In this document: positions 54,269-64,000 of the stretch, piece by piece
Position numbering within the stretch: position 1 is the stretch's first letter
Layout: every line of letters begins with the position of its first letter
DNA from: Microthyrium microscopicum
Taxonomy: Eukaryota; Ascomycota; Dothideomycetes; Microthyriales; Microthyriaceae
Reading direction: 5' to 3'
NCBI GenBank assembly: GCA_010405405.1
Contig: MU004235.1
Span: 138,538 to 202,537 of the forward strand
Length of the DNA stretch: 64,000 nucleotides
Made by a program: the position numbers and the translations under genes
Notes under the pieces: model-generated
Database searches by the model: none
What the model was told of the DNA's origin: nothing
What the model saw: only the letters and a program-made list of their open reading frames with translations

Positions 54269-54458
54269 AAGTATATGGAAGCTCAAGACGTCGCTGTAAT
54301 GTAGTATGAGAACCTGTAACATGAAAGTAATGCTTCAATTCATTTCGCTATCAAATTTGCAAAACGCCTACTAATGCCCATGATCACTACCTACTCAACT
54401 ATGTACAGATCCATTTCTTTGAGCAATGCAAAGCGGATGACAGGAAAATTGCTCATCA

Positions 54459-56524
54459 TTAATGATGTCCATTCGCATCCGCCCCCTGTTTGCCCAAATA
54501 TCGCTCCATGAAATTCACATAATCATACTTGGGCAGCTCAGCATCTTCCGGGGCGCCATTCCCTTTGTGCTCTGGCATAGCTTTGATCATTTCATCCACA
54601 AGATCTTCAGGAATCAGCGAATGCCGGAGGTCAATTTCCGTCACGTATGGCTGCACATTATTAGTATCAGACACTCGCTCACAAATCATGGAACAACCTA
54701 CCTTTCCATCAGCAACCTCCCGGAAGCTCTCAAAAACCTGCTCCGCCGTATTCTGATCTTCCGTAACCTCCACCATAAACTTAATAAACTGCTCGAAAGT
54801 AACATATTCCCGTCCCTGGCTCGTCTCGCGGAATTTATCATGCATTTCCTGTTCATCATAAACGAGTCCCAGACTAGCCAACGCAGCCGAAAATTCAACC
54901 TCGTTGAGCGCATTGCGTAAATTCCGATCGAAATGGCGAAATACAGACTCAAACTCTTCGAGCTGAATAGGCGTGAGGTTGGTCATTTCGCGAGCTACTA
55001 TCTGATTTTCGAGGAAAGCGAGTTTTTTCGACACGGACGACTTTACTAGGCCGAGTTCGTAGACGAGTTCGTCGTAGGTGTAGGTTGTGAAATCGTTTTC
55101 TTCGATCATGGCTTCGTTGCATTGTTGATCGACTTGTGCGATGATTTGGAGGTATTCGTCGAGCGGTTGGAGGTTTTCATTGAGTTTGCGGGTGTGCGTG
55201 AGCTGGTCTTCTACATCGCCTTCTAGACCAGATATGGATATTGAGAGGGTGCTTAGTGCTAGTGCGAGGCCATTTGCTTTGTCGGCGAAGGATTTGCGGA
55301 GCGCGTTTTTGATGTCGCGGATTGTTTCGTTGATGATTTGACTTCGTGATCTTTCATCTTGCATTAGGCCCGCCCATGATCTGTCGAGTGTTTCTATGCA
55401 AAGTTCGACCGGGGGATTGTATGCCGGAAGTCTATATGTGCCAAGTTTGGTCTTGATGTTTCCTAGTAGTCCTGTGAGTTCTGCTTTTTCACCGACCCAC
55501 TTTCTTTTCTTGTGCTTTTTATATTCCGTGAGCAAATTTGCTTGTGCTTTAACATCAGCATACGTCCCTTCAAATTTTGCATCTTTCCACTGTTGTCGCT
55601 GGCCCGCAATCTGTTCCAAGAGCGCTTTCATCCGTTTCTCAAACGAATTCTGCATTTCCCAAGCGCCCTGCATATTGACCACGAACTTCTCCACCCGTCT
55701 TCCCGCATTCTCAACGCGCTCCATGTGCGAAAACGCATGGAACCAATAGGCAATGTAAGTCATCAAGGACCGCTCGTCCGGCTTGGCCACATCACACACA
55801 TCCTCCACATCCAACAAGTCCGGAATGCCAATCTCCTTCGCCGCAATATCAAATGCCAGCTGCATATTGCCCCTATGATCGTTCTTGTCCAGACTATCAT
55901 AATCAATAAGATCCGGCCGATGAATGTCCAGCAGCGCACAAAAGGCTAGCCCGTTATTCCAGCTACTGCTAAAGTCTCGCACCTCAACTTCGTCATAGCA
56001 GGCAGTTTTCCGCTGACACCAGAGAAGCAAGCCCTCCTTGGCGCTTAAACCTTCTTCGTTGATGTCGCTGATGGTGAAACGCAGAATGAGTGTCCATATC
56101 AGACCGAGAATGATTTTACGGTTGCCGTCGACGACATCTTCGGCGCCAATGTTGGTTGTTTGTATGCCGCGGCGCTTGATGAAGTCGAGGGCTATATTGA
56201 CGTTTTCGAAGCGTTGGACGCGGAGTTTGGGCTTGGACGCGTAGCGGCCGAGGGATTCATTGCCGAGAATTTCGAGGAGGTGGACGAGGACGACCTGTTT
56301 TGTGTGAGCTGGGTGCTTATGGATGGGTTACTCTATGGCAGGAGGGAATGTACGCCATCGGAGAGGTCTTTTACGAGGTCTTGGATCTCGACCTCTCGAG
56401 CTTTGAGCTTGCTATTTAGCCTATGTATCGTTAGAAAAGCTCGTTATCTATATTCTGGCGCTTGGTACCATTTGGTAAAGGTTTTCTCTTGGACCTTGAT
56501 CCACTGCTGTTCGAACAGAGCCAT
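54459..56524 (-). CDS. ain1: Alpha-actinin
   Basis: Exons 56524-56469, 56420-56354, 56294-54702 and 54650-54459 give 635 aa. Two calponin-homology domains form the actin-binding region: CH1 at about 8-115 (WIKVQEKTFTKWLNSKL, LLEILGNESLGRYASKPKLR) and CH2 at about 125-235 (LLLWCQRKTACYDEVEVRDF, LIDYDSLDKNDHRGNMQLAF). A helical rod of one to two spectrin-like repeats spans about 240-480. EF-hand-like motifs lie at about 485-620 (FESVFRHFDRNLRNALNEVE). The loops lack several calcium ligands. The rod is short, as in fungal alpha-actinins. The protein crosslinks actin at the contractile ring and hyphal tips. The first two exons are only 56 and 67 nt. Confidence 0.93.
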
Positions 56525-57163
56525 ATTAAACCGACCCGCCTAAAGCTTCAACAATCACCTATGACGTGCAATGGGCTATCATAGCAGGAAGTACAGGGAC
56601 AGAACCTGCGGAGTGGTGCAAAAGATAAAAAGCAGTTGGTCCAATGCTAGATTTCAGAGATTTAAGCAGTGGGAAAGATTTCGGAAATGATTTGGGTGAG
56701 TTTCATTTCATGATGAAGTGGAAGGTGACTTTTGGCATTGTTGCTGCAAACAAAGCACCCCCTCCACAGGGCAACGGCAGGGCTCCACTCCCTCCACAGA
56801 GTCCACACCACGATTGATTCAGGGGTTAGTTTCAACTCTTCAACCTTTATTTTCACCACCTCCAATTGATCTTCGGCACAGTATTAATTATTCATTACTC
56901 TTATACCTGGGTAGCGCGGTCTATCATCTCTGGTCCTTGTATCTAAGAAATCCAGCTTCACGCCATCGAGCCTCTCGCGCCATGTTCCGCAAGAATAGGA
57001 GAACAATACTAAGAGCTTGGATCTCGAGGAATCTGTGCCGATCATGCTTCATGTCAAGAATAAATTCCCAAAACCTTCCATCCCAACGCCTTGCTGAACC
57101 TGCAAAATCCTTTTCGCCTTTGAACGCCTATTATAATGCCCTTCGTCGAAGCACTATAGATAT
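56525..57163. other. Upstream region of alpha-actinin gene
   Basis: 639 bp between two minus-strand genes. A plus-strand frame at 56718-57221 overlaps the neighbour in antisense and shows no domain. No other feature. Confidence 0.5.
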
Positions 57164-57634
57164 TCAGAAGCCAAATGGTTTCGACATGGCGGCAACAAAG
57201 TCCATATCCGAACTCTCGTAATGCGCCCAACGTTTCCGTCGCTGCTCACCAGTCCAGCCGAAAAGTTCGAACATGGACCCTGCCGCCAGCGGAAAGACCA
57301 CGAGCAAGCCAGCCGCGCTCAACGCGAACTCCTTCAGCTTTCGGTTGTCGCGTGGAGGTCGTAATGTCTTGTAGAAGAGTGCGCCAGTGTTTGCAGTTTG
57401 AGCGATATGATGGCTAGACTGTAGAGCGGGCATGGTGAGTGGCCATCGAGGAAGCTGCTTGGCTGCCGGCATGGAGCCGGGGATTTGCTTGGTGATGGCA
57501 GCGCGGTTGAGGAGTGTTTGTTGCTTATTGACGAGTTTCCATGCATAGGTAGCTGGAGTTTCCAAAAAGGTGCTGGTGAAGTGCCGTGTTGCGCCTTTGG
57601 AAAGGATTTGCGCGAAGAATCTATCTGCGATCAT
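57164..57634 (-). CDS. Small hypothetical membrane protein, possibly mitochondrial
   Basis: Single exon, 156 aa, from MIADRFFAQILSKGATRHF at 57634. The N-terminal 60 residues are basic and hydroxylated with almost no acids, like a mitochondrial presequence. One strong hydrophobic helix lies at about 112-132 (FALSAAGLLVVFPLAAGSMF). It is followed by GWTGEQRRKRWAHYESSDMD. I do not recognise the family. The protein-like composition, the single clean helix and the open frame over its whole length support a real gene, but an extra intron or different start is possible. Confidence 0.6.
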   Translation of the reverse strand: MIADRFFAQILSKGATRHFTSTFLETPATYAWKLVNKQQTLLNRAAITKQIPGSMPAAKQLPRWPLTMPALQSSHHIAQTANTGALFYKTLRPPRDNRKLKEFALSAAGLLVVFPLAAGSMFELFGWTGEQRRKRWAHYESSDMDFVAAMSKPFGF

Positions 57635-58217
57635 GTTGGAGGCTGATGCTATGAACAAATTTATAGAGAGGTATGAGTATGCGTTTTGTGAATATGTGGT
57701 GTTTGGAGGTTTGATGCGGATTTAATGTCTAGGTTTGGACTCTGGATTGCCCTTTCAGATGCTAGTATCTGGTCCTTGAGGTGAAAGGTACCAGTGAAAT
57801 GGAAGGTGTGACCAGAATAAACGACTGCAGTTCACCTCAATACCCAAGTCTGTCAAATTTCGAGTTGTCCTATCTCGTGAGGCTTTGTGTTGCGACGATG
57901 TCTCTATACGCTGATTACTAAAGGCCTCTTTTCTAAAATGGACCATATGTGACCTATGAAGCTCTGGAGTGCTATTTAGCCGTTTCTACCCAGGGCAATG
58001 AGTAGATAATTGCTCATTCTTGGGATATTTTCAAAAGTCAAGCGTACTTTGGAACGTATAGCTTAGTACTACCATAAAAGGCAACTAGGATAGCAAACGA
58101 AGTTAGCCCATGCAAAGACAACCAAACTGGAACCAACAGATCATTGAGTATGTAGGATTTTTTAGGTAGGGGTATTGACGGGTATAGCGTTCTCCATCCA
58201 AGCGCATCTGAGTCCTT
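57635..58217. other. Intergenic between two minus-strand genes
   Basis: 583 bp with the promoter of the small membrane-protein gene on the left and 3' flank of the CREG-like gene on the right. Nothing else recognised. Confidence 0.5.
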
Positions 58218-58958
58218 CTAGAACTCAAATCTTCTGTCAAACCACTTGTGCATCAGGGAAGACTCTTCCTTATCCTCTTCGCCAGGAAGCCTAATGTTCT
58301 CAATATCTTCTTCAGTAACATCTTGCCAGATATTAAGTGGAATGAATCCAATGAATGCCCGATCTCCGAACCCGCCTAGCCAATATATCTCCTTGACAAC
58401 CAGTCTCATCCAAAAGCTCTCATGGATCCGATTGCCGGGCATCCAGACAACTGCATCCGGATGTGATCGCCCGTAGCATAAGGGGATTGCGTTCTTAAAC
58501 ACATCTGTATAATCTATTCTCTCCACTTGTCCGATCAAAGCAAATCGAGGCATCGACATAGCACTGTATGGTGTTGAAGTGGGTGGATGCCAGCGTATCG
58601 ACAGTGTGATATTGCTGCCCGCTGCGGCATTCCGGAAGCTTGACGAGATATGCATCCCAAGCAATGTAGGGTTTCCGGTGGTCGGCTCGCAGTCCGCAAA
58701 GTAGTCCATCAGACCCAGTGGTGTGCCTTCAATATCGGGGTGTGTAGGATTTGAGTTATACACGGTAGAGAGGGTTCCGATGCTCTCCTTGCGGAGAATG
58801 CGGCGTGCCATGGCGGCGGACTCGGGGATGGTTGGAATCCGAGTCGCCGACTCGTCTTTTCGAATAGATGGTAATGTAGATTTCCATGATTGTGGTAATA
58901 CAGCAAAAGCTGCTGTGGAAGAAGCCAAAAAGGTTGAGATTAGGATCGTGGACTTCAT
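58218..58958 (-). CDS. Secreted CREG-like protein (flavin/PNPOx fold)
   Basis: Single exon, 246 aa. Start at 58958 (MKSTILISTFLASSTAAFA) gives a clear signal peptide of about 19 residues. A start farther upstream would bury it. The body follows the CREG/PNPOx-like fold: PTIPESAAMARRILRKESIG, TLSTVYNSNPTHPDIEGTPL, GLMDYFADCE, TLLGMHISSSFRNAAAGSNI and FALIGQVERI. In animals CREG1 is a secreted, glycosylated homodimer of the lysosome/secretory path. Fungal members are uncharacterised, and no flavin-dependent activity should be assumed. Potential N-glycosylation lies at NIT within GSNITLS. The C-terminus is highly charged. Confidence 0.85.
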   Translation of the reverse strand: MKSTILISTFLASSTAAFAVLPQSWKSTLPSIRKDESATRIPTIPESAAMARRILRKESIGTLSTVYNSNPTHPDIEGTPLGLMDYFADCEPTTGNPTLLGMHISSSFRNAAAGSNITLSIRWHPPTSTPYSAMSMPRFALIGQVERIDYTDVFKNAIPLCYGRSHPDAVVWMPGNRIHESFWMRLVVKEIYWLGGFGDRAFIGFIPLNIWQDVTEEDIENIRLPGEEDKEESSLMHKWFDRRFEF

Positions 58959-59661
58959 GGTGGTGGTACGCGGGGTGGGTGGGTTTGGTCTTCGGTCGGA
59001 ACCAAACGTGTTCGTATACCAGATAGTGAACAATCCTAAGCATACAAAGTGCAGCCGTTAAACTCGTTAGTCATGAAAAGAAGTATGCCACGAAAGTCTT
59101 GACGACGAAGGTGAGAAAATAGTGGGGAGAGGCATTGCTCGTGTTGAAAGATGCATCAATGATGCTGCATAATAGCCGCGGAAGGCAGCCGCCAAAGGAT
59201 AAATACACGCGTTCATGATAATAACCGTCTCCGGTCTCCCAAACGCCCATCATGGATAACAGTCATCTCACCGCATAAATCAAAGTTTGCATGAAGTTGA
59301 GGAAACTCGGAATATTTCTGTATACTCAGCTGAAGATTAAAGATTTAAGCGCGCCTTGCTGGAGAGTAAGCGCGCCTTCATCACCCAATGAGGTTACCGC
59401 AAGCATGAGCTGACAAATTCGGTCATGTGACCCCACTTTTTCGAGATACCACCAACCAAACCCTCATTTTCCGCGCCACCATCTGCTTTCAAACAGTCAT
59501 CGATCCCACAACCAGTTCTCTCGCAGACTTACCGACATCAAACCTAAAGTGCGCATCCTCTACCATTGCGTAACGACGTTTTCTAATCATCCCATCACCC
59601 AGACTCCATCGACATATCCGCGCACGAGAACACTCGAATCCCTCATACCTAAACCGCAATC
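58959..59661. promoter_or_regulatory. Divergent promoter region, CREG-like and rps30
   Basis: 703 bp between starts. The half nearer rps30 has paired 11-bp repeats and a CCAAT box, then pyrimidine-rich sequence up to the ATG. Confidence 0.55.
59347..59389. promoter_or_regulatory. Paired direct repeats and CCAAT box upstream of rps30
   Basis: AAGCGCGCCTT occurs at 59347-59357 and again at 59368-59378, 21 bp apart (about two helical turns). A CCAAT sits at 59385-59389. They lie about 270-315 bp upstream of the S30 start. The spacing suggests a pair of factor sites on the same DNA face. A role in ribosomal-protein transcription is inference. Confidence 0.45.
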
Positions 59662-60052
59662 ATGGGTAAAGTTCAGTACGTCGAACGAGTCCTCCGATTG
59701 ACCAAGTGAGGTGCTAACATACTGATAGCGGATCCCTCGCCCGTGCCGGCAAGGTCAAGTCTCAAACCCCAAAGGTACGCCGCCTCCACACACTCCGGGT
59801 CAACATGATGGGAAAATGGACAGAATAATGGACGGATGGCTTTCGGGACATGGGCTAATGAACAATGGTATAGGTTGAGCCTCAGGAGAAGAAGAAGTCG
59901 CCAAAGGGTCGCGCCCGCAAGAGAATGGTGTACACCCGTCGCTTCGTGAACGTCACATTGACCGGTGGCAAGAGAAAGGTATAGTGCCACATGAATCCTT
60001 CACGCCTGCACCTCTAACGACGCAATAGATGAACCCCAACCCAGGAACATAG
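59662..60052 (+). CDS. rps30: 40S ribosomal protein S30 (eS30)
   Basis: Four exons, 59662-59675, 59729-59774, 59874-59978 and 60029-60052, give 62 aa: [20 protein letters not shown] then [20 protein letters not shown] and [20 protein letters not shown]. This is the standard fungal S30 sequence and length, without the ubiquitin-like fusion found in animals. The protein is a small, very basic part of the 40S subunit head/shoulder region. The first exon codes for only 14 nt (MGKVH with the His split by the intron), so automatic gene finders may miss it. Introns are 53, 99 and 50 nt. Confidence 0.97.
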
Positions 60053-60597
60053 ACGATTGAAGGATATGGCGTGCTGTGTTGGAAGTGGAAGTGAACTGGA
60101 CCTGAAATATGTACACCGGTTCTGAAAGCAGACTTGGGCCAGAAACAGAAGGCTCTTTTTACTACCTCTCAGTCGACTCACGGCGTGCAGGAAGAATATC
60201 ACGGCGTTCATTGGGTGCATTGCTTGACAGACTCGCGGTGTGATAACTTCGAATTCATCCCATTTCCTCATTCGCTTCTACATTGTCCATTCTTGATCGT
60301 GTGCACTCGAACTTGCAATCGTCGTGACACTTTGCTGCTGATCTATCAAGAATTCATAAACCTATCATGAACCATATAAGTATCATAATCAAAGCTCATT
60401 GCAGCTGTCTTTGCAAAAGGATTTCCAACGTGCAAGGGAGCCGAATGATCGCGCTAATCCACTTTTGTGAACCCGCATCATTGGTGGACACAAGGCTGGA
60501 ATTCAACCTCACTTCATCCAGTAGCAACAAACGCAACCTTGGTACACATCTAAGGACCACCCCGAAAAATCAAAAACTAAATTCCGAGCTTGCTAAG
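60053..60597. other. Intergenic between rps30 and fmp46-like gene
   Basis: 545 bp with no supported gene. Likely 3' flank of rps30 and promoter of the next gene. Frames at 60134-60370 and 60014-60271 lack domains. Confidence 0.5.
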
Positions 60598-61113
60598 ATG
60601 TGGAAAAAGCTCTTTGGAGAGGTATACAGCCCCAAGGCGCAATGAGATAGCTGTGTGGCTCTTAGAACCATGGCTAATGCTTGTATCATAGGCCGGTGCG
60701 AAGAATGCCGTGACGCTCTTCTCAAAGCCAAATCACCAAGCATCAGCCAGCGTTGCTCAATTCTTGCGCAGTGCAAATGTCGTCAAAGAGGCCGGAGCCA
60801 AGAAGGATGACAGTGGATCAAAATTCGAATTGACCGTGTCCGAGGAGCCGCCGACATCCGACCAGCTGAGAAGTATCTTGGAGTTTGTGGGAGAAAGCAA
60901 TGCTAGCAAGGTTGTCGAGGGGGCTGATAATGTCGAGGATGCTCAAAGAAAGGTTCGGTTGAACGCCGATACCTTGAAAAGACCTTTGGTAAATCGGACC
61001 ATGTTCAGTCCATCTTCCACGATGCTAATCCTTACCAGACTGTTGATTGGAATGCTGGAAAGGTCACTATTGGAGATAGTCAGTCTGAATTGAAGAGCAT
61101 GCTCAAAGAGTGA
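60598..61113 (+). CDS. FMP46: FMP46-like mitochondrial redox protein (DUF1687)
   Basis: Exons 60598-60621, 60692-60988 and 61039-61113 give 131 aa. Start MWKKLFGE joins to AGAKNAVTLFSKPNHQASAS in a 24-nt first exon. The body reads FELTVSEEPPTSDQLRSILE and the end TLKRPLTVDWNAGKVTIGDS. These match the fungal Fmp46/DUF1687 family, a thioredoxin-fold protein that yeast proteomics places in mitochondria. The expected CxxC or single-Cys redox site of the family is not seen here: the strand after VTLF reads SKPNHQAS. Redox activity is therefore doubtful for this copy. The function in the family is poorly known. Confidence 0.85.
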
Positions 61114-62014
61114 TTGGTCGCCCATAGAGGAAATGCGAATTGAAGAACCAAACTTTGAAGTTTCTCAGAGATTAACGGTTGACTAGTAGTGTGCTCTTGA
61201 TATCGCGACCACATACTCTTCTCACACAAAACCTAGGTTTCAACTCACAGAAGCCTCATTTACTGACAAAAGTACAATCTCTATCAGCTCCTCCTCCTAA
61301 CAATCGTAGCTATATTCTACTTGGCTCCCTCAAATCTTCTGCAACTACCCGCTCACAACAGTGTCCGTCAATATTTGTCAATACCACATCTACACATAAT
61401 ATTGCAGATTGTAGCAATTGATCGCGAGCCTGGATACCACACAGCAAGGCCGATTCCCGAGAACTTGAATACTGGAAACGACTGGCCTATTTATACGTCC
61501 TGTGTACACCGCCAGACTACATTTTGGACTTCAAGACATGGCAGTGTCTCATTTGGCCTGTCTCAAACTCAAGTGAATTTTCTCAGTTATATACTGAGAA
61601 TTCAACCTGTCAAAGCTTTAATACACTTTTGACATATCTCGGATTTACTGACAGGCAAGCGGACATCTGATCGGAGGTTCGTGCCTTCCCACTGGAATCT
61701 GGATCTAGCACGCCTGCCTTCACAGCTCGATCGTGACTGCCAAATTCAAATCTACCCGCCTCGCACCTGCCATTACAGCAGCCTTCGTCACTGCCATCTC
61801 AGTTACTAGGCACCGGTCTTGTCACTGCAGGCTGGTCCGCTCTTTTAGACTTCAACCTTGGTCCATCTGCTCACACCAACAATTTCAATTTACTCCACTT
61901 CTCGACAACCCTTTGTCAGTTCGTTGAATTCATTCCCTATCTTCGCCAAAAGTTCCAGCCTTGCGCATCACTATTTATCAACCATCCTCGACTTACCAGG
62001 TATCCTCTATCATC
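61114..62014. promoter_or_regulatory. Upstream region of RRM gene
   Basis: About 900 bp with pyrimidine-rich, low-G leader sequence toward 62014. Short frames carry no domain. A 5'-UTR intron is possible (CAG at 61997-61999), but I cannot prove it. Confidence 0.45.
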
Positions 62015-64000
62015 ATGGCGTCTCCTGGTCAAGCCCAGGCGCCGATCGCCATGCCTGGTGCCCCTATGGTTGCGCACTCCAATTTTGAGTACGACGCGAA
62101 AGTTATGGCACACGGCTATCGCATTATGCACAAGCAGCGAGTTATTGGTGTCAAATGCGGGCAGGATCCCACCGCAATTCTTGGTCCTGAGATGGTTGCT
62201 ATGCATGGTCTCGAGTTCTGCGCTCGCATTGTCAACGAGATCGGTTACATGAACTTTCAAGATATTTCCAACTTCGTCACCGAATTCACAAACAAATATC
62301 GCGATGAGCCAAATGTCTTATCCCAAAAGATATGCCATAAAGGTGATCTTCGATCCATGTTTACTGAAGACGATATTCTGAAGCACGGCGAGGCTTTTCT
62401 GATCGAAGTTCGAGAACACGCTCGCCTAGCACTTGTCGCCTACCACAATTCCAAACTCAAAGATAAGTCTGGCGCTCAAGGAGCAGGACAAGCCCAGCCT
62501 GTCAATCCTGGCTTCAATACTGGTGAACCTTCACTGCAACATCATTACCCAGCGCAGATGCCTGCAAATGTGCCCAATGGTGCTCCCAATACTAGCATGA
62601 TGATGCATCCAATGACCCTGCCACCTCATAACATTCCTCAAATCATCCTCCCCGGCAATCCATCTATGGACACTCGTCGTGTGCGATCGGACGGCAATTA
62701 TCGTCAGAATATGCCTGACTCCGAACAGACACGCGTGGTTTCTGGAGAGAATATACCACCACGCGGAGGCTTCGTACCCTCTCCTATTCCTTTTGATGCT
62801 CACCGCGCTCATGGAAACCCTCGAACTGCTGAAGTTTTCCAGCCTACGATGCCCAACCAGAATAACAATGGACAGCATTGGAACAACAATGGGCCACCTC
62901 CTGGCCCGCCTTCTCAACAGAATCGGTCCGGCTTTGGACATCCCACTCGACCTCCGTTCAATGTCAAGGCTCCGTCCTTCCATAATCAAGCACCATATGC
63001 CTCTCCCGGTCCAATGTCGGCTCCTTTACACCCTCAACTACCTCCGCACCAGCAGCATATGCCAGCGCTTCAGCAGCAGCAGGGGCCAGTTAATTATCAA
63101 AACGGACCACCGTATCATGCCGTTCCGCAATACTATACGGACTATGCCTATGGAGCTCTTGCTCCATACACACCGGGTGGTTCACGCTGGACAGGACCAG
63201 AAGATCAACAAGATCACCGTTCTCGTTTCCCCACTGTCCCTGCCATGCAACAGCCTCCTCGAAACAAAACCAAGAACAAGAAGAAGGGAGGCAATCGCAG
63301 CCGCCAAAATTCTGTGCTTTCTCAATCCGATCATGGTCGGCCTGGAGCATATGGTAAAGGACAATTTGACTCGTCCAAAAACATGCCACGTCCATATAAT
63401 ACAATTCCTACCCGACCAAATCAGTCAGTTCCTGCTCAACACCAAGGAAATAATCCAGGCCCACAAAACCAGAACGCTGGTTCAAGTGAACCCTTCCCTC
63501 GATTTGAGAATCGTCGTAACTCGATGAATTCTGAGCCATATCCATTTGTCGAAGGCCTCACCGAGAACACCATTCCTCCAGAAGTTACAGACATTACGTC
63601 TCTTTGGATTGGACATATTGGGCTCACGGTGTCAGATTACGACCTCCGTGAACACTTTGACCGAGTCTATCCAGGCTCCGTGGATCTAAACTGTCAAGTT
63701 ACTCAGCGTCGAGATCACCCCTCAGCAGCTGTAAATGGGTTTGCGTGGTCAATCCTTAACTTCACTAGCGCCGATGCTGCGCGTAAGGGACTCTTGATGG
63801 ACGGAAGCATACTTAATAACCATCCAATCACCGTTCGAGTTCCGCGACGATATCTCCCAGGCTATGAACAAAAGCCTCATCGATCTTCCTTTAACAATGG
63901 AAATGGGTCTGATCACCGCGGTTCCTTCTCTAGAAACGGCCTTTCGAACCGCGGTCCATCGGGTACTATCACTGGACCTCGTAGAACTGCTGACACTATT
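62015..64000 (+). CDS. RRM-domain RNA-binding protein, 5' part
   Basis: The frame is open from ATG 62015 (MASPGQAQAPIAMPGAPMVA) to the right edge, giving 662 codons with no stop, so the 3' end is missing. Residues about 25-150 form a helical, conserved-looking region (FEYDAKVMAHGYRIMHKQRV, FCARIVNEIGYMNFQDIS). Next is a long disordered Pro/Gln/Asn/His-rich stretch (about 160-500). A lysine-rich patch NKTKNKKKGGNR lies near 420. An RNA-recognition motif lies at about 528-612 (SLWIGHIGLTVSDYDLREHF, ending NNHPITVRVPRRY). The last part is Ser/Asn/Gly/Arg-rich. It is likely a cytosolic or granule-associated RNA-binding protein. I do not recognise a specific ortholog. Confidence 0.85.
   Translation, partial: MASPGQAQAPIAMPGAPMVAHSNFEYDAKVMAHGYRIMHKQRVIGVKCGQDPTAILGPEMVAMHGLEFCARIVNEIGYMNFQDISNFVTEFTNKYRDEPNVLSQKICHKGDLRSMFTEDDILKHGEAFLIEVREHARLALVAYHNSKLKDKSGAQGAGQAQPVNPGFNTGEPSLQHHYPAQMPANVPNGAPNTSMMMHPMTLPPHNIPQIILPGNPSMDTRRVRSDGNYRQNMPDSEQTRVVSGENIPPRGGFVPSPIPFDAHRAHGNPRTAEVFQPTMPNQNNNGQHWNNNGPPPGPPSQQNRSGFGHPTRPPFNVKAPSFHNQAPYASPGPMSAPLHPQLPPHQQHMPALQQQQGPVNYQNGPPYHAVPQYYTDYAYGALAPYTPGGSRWTGPEDQQDHRSRFPTVPAMQQPPRNKTKNKKKGGNRSRQNSVLSQSDHGRPGAYGKGQFDSSKNMPRPYNTIPTRPNQSVPAQHQGNNPGPQNQNAGSSEPFPRFENRRNSMNSEPYPFVEGLTENTIPPEVTDITSLWIGHIGLTVSDYDLREHFDRVYPGSVDLNCQVTQRRDHPSAAVNGFAWSILNFTSADAARKGLLMDGSILNNHPITVRVPRRYLPGYEQKPHRSSFNNGNGSDHRGSFSRNGLSNRGPSGTITGPRRTADTI

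Noticed and set aside
54269-54458. Possible regulatory spacer between the HeLo-like and alpha-actinin genes
   Set aside because: The two genes converge, so this is only 3' flank. Nothing specific seen.
1-64000. A biosynthetic or defence gene cluster spanning the window
   Set aside because: Neighbouring genes are mostly unrelated housekeeping functions in mixed orientation. No backbone enzyme with tailoring genes is present.

Overview
The window comes from the nuclear genome of a filamentous ascomycete (Pezizomycotina). Four things point there. Most genes have short introns of about 45-105 nt with GTAAGT-like donors and CAG/TAG acceptors. Leaders are pyrimidine-rich. The gene set is typical of moulds: RAX1-like RGS membrane protein, CYT-4/DSS1-type mitochondrial RNase, CYS-3/METR-type bZIP, a Zn2Cys6 regulator, a HeLo-like/ankyrin protein and F-box paralogs. 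One repeat also carries a C-to-T pattern resembling RIP. I cannot place the genus from sequence alone. I found no tRNA, CRISPR array or virus-derived element.

Layout. 1-2.4 kb: the 3' end of a GFA-domain gene and a RAX1-like gene. About 2.4-12.1 kb: a gene-poor tract with no intact gene I can support. It holds a 150-bp MITE-like hairpin, a roughly 1-kb fold-back DNA transposon with a 10-bp target duplication and one heavily C-to-T-mutated arm, and a wrecked aldo-keto reductase gene. 12.1-22.3 kb: a full ABCB/MDR transporter, an APH-fold protein whose two key aspartates are both asparagine (predicted pseudokinase), a CYS-3/METR-like bZIP factor and a small DUF4267-like membrane protein. 23.2-38.4 kb: a large Zn2Cys6 factor, the molybdopterin-synthase small subunit, the mitochondrial RNB-family RNase, a coiled-coil protein, an unrecognised cysteine-rich protein and two tandem diverged F-box paralogs. 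38.7-64 kb: a dense housekeeping stretch. It contains an FMN-dependent 2-hydroxyacid oxidase, a TXNDC9/PLP1-like protein, the Golgi GDP-mannose transporter, DCP1, an inositol-polyphosphate 5-phosphatase, an SDR, the SMP3 GPI mannosyltransferase, a HeLo-like/ankyrin protein, alpha-actinin, a small membrane protein, a CREG-like secreted protein, ribosomal protein S30, an FMP46-like mitochondrial redox protein and the 5' part of an RRM protein.

The genes do not form a metabolic cluster. Themes recur by chance or loose association: glycosylation (GDP-mannose transporter, SMP3), RNA turnover (DCP1, CYT-4-like RNase, RRM protein) and actin/polarity (alpha-actinin, RAX1-like). The most unusual items are the predicted APH-type pseudokinase, the HeLo-like/ankyrin protein that lacks an NLR nucleotide-binding domain, and the arm-asymmetric mutated fold-back element.
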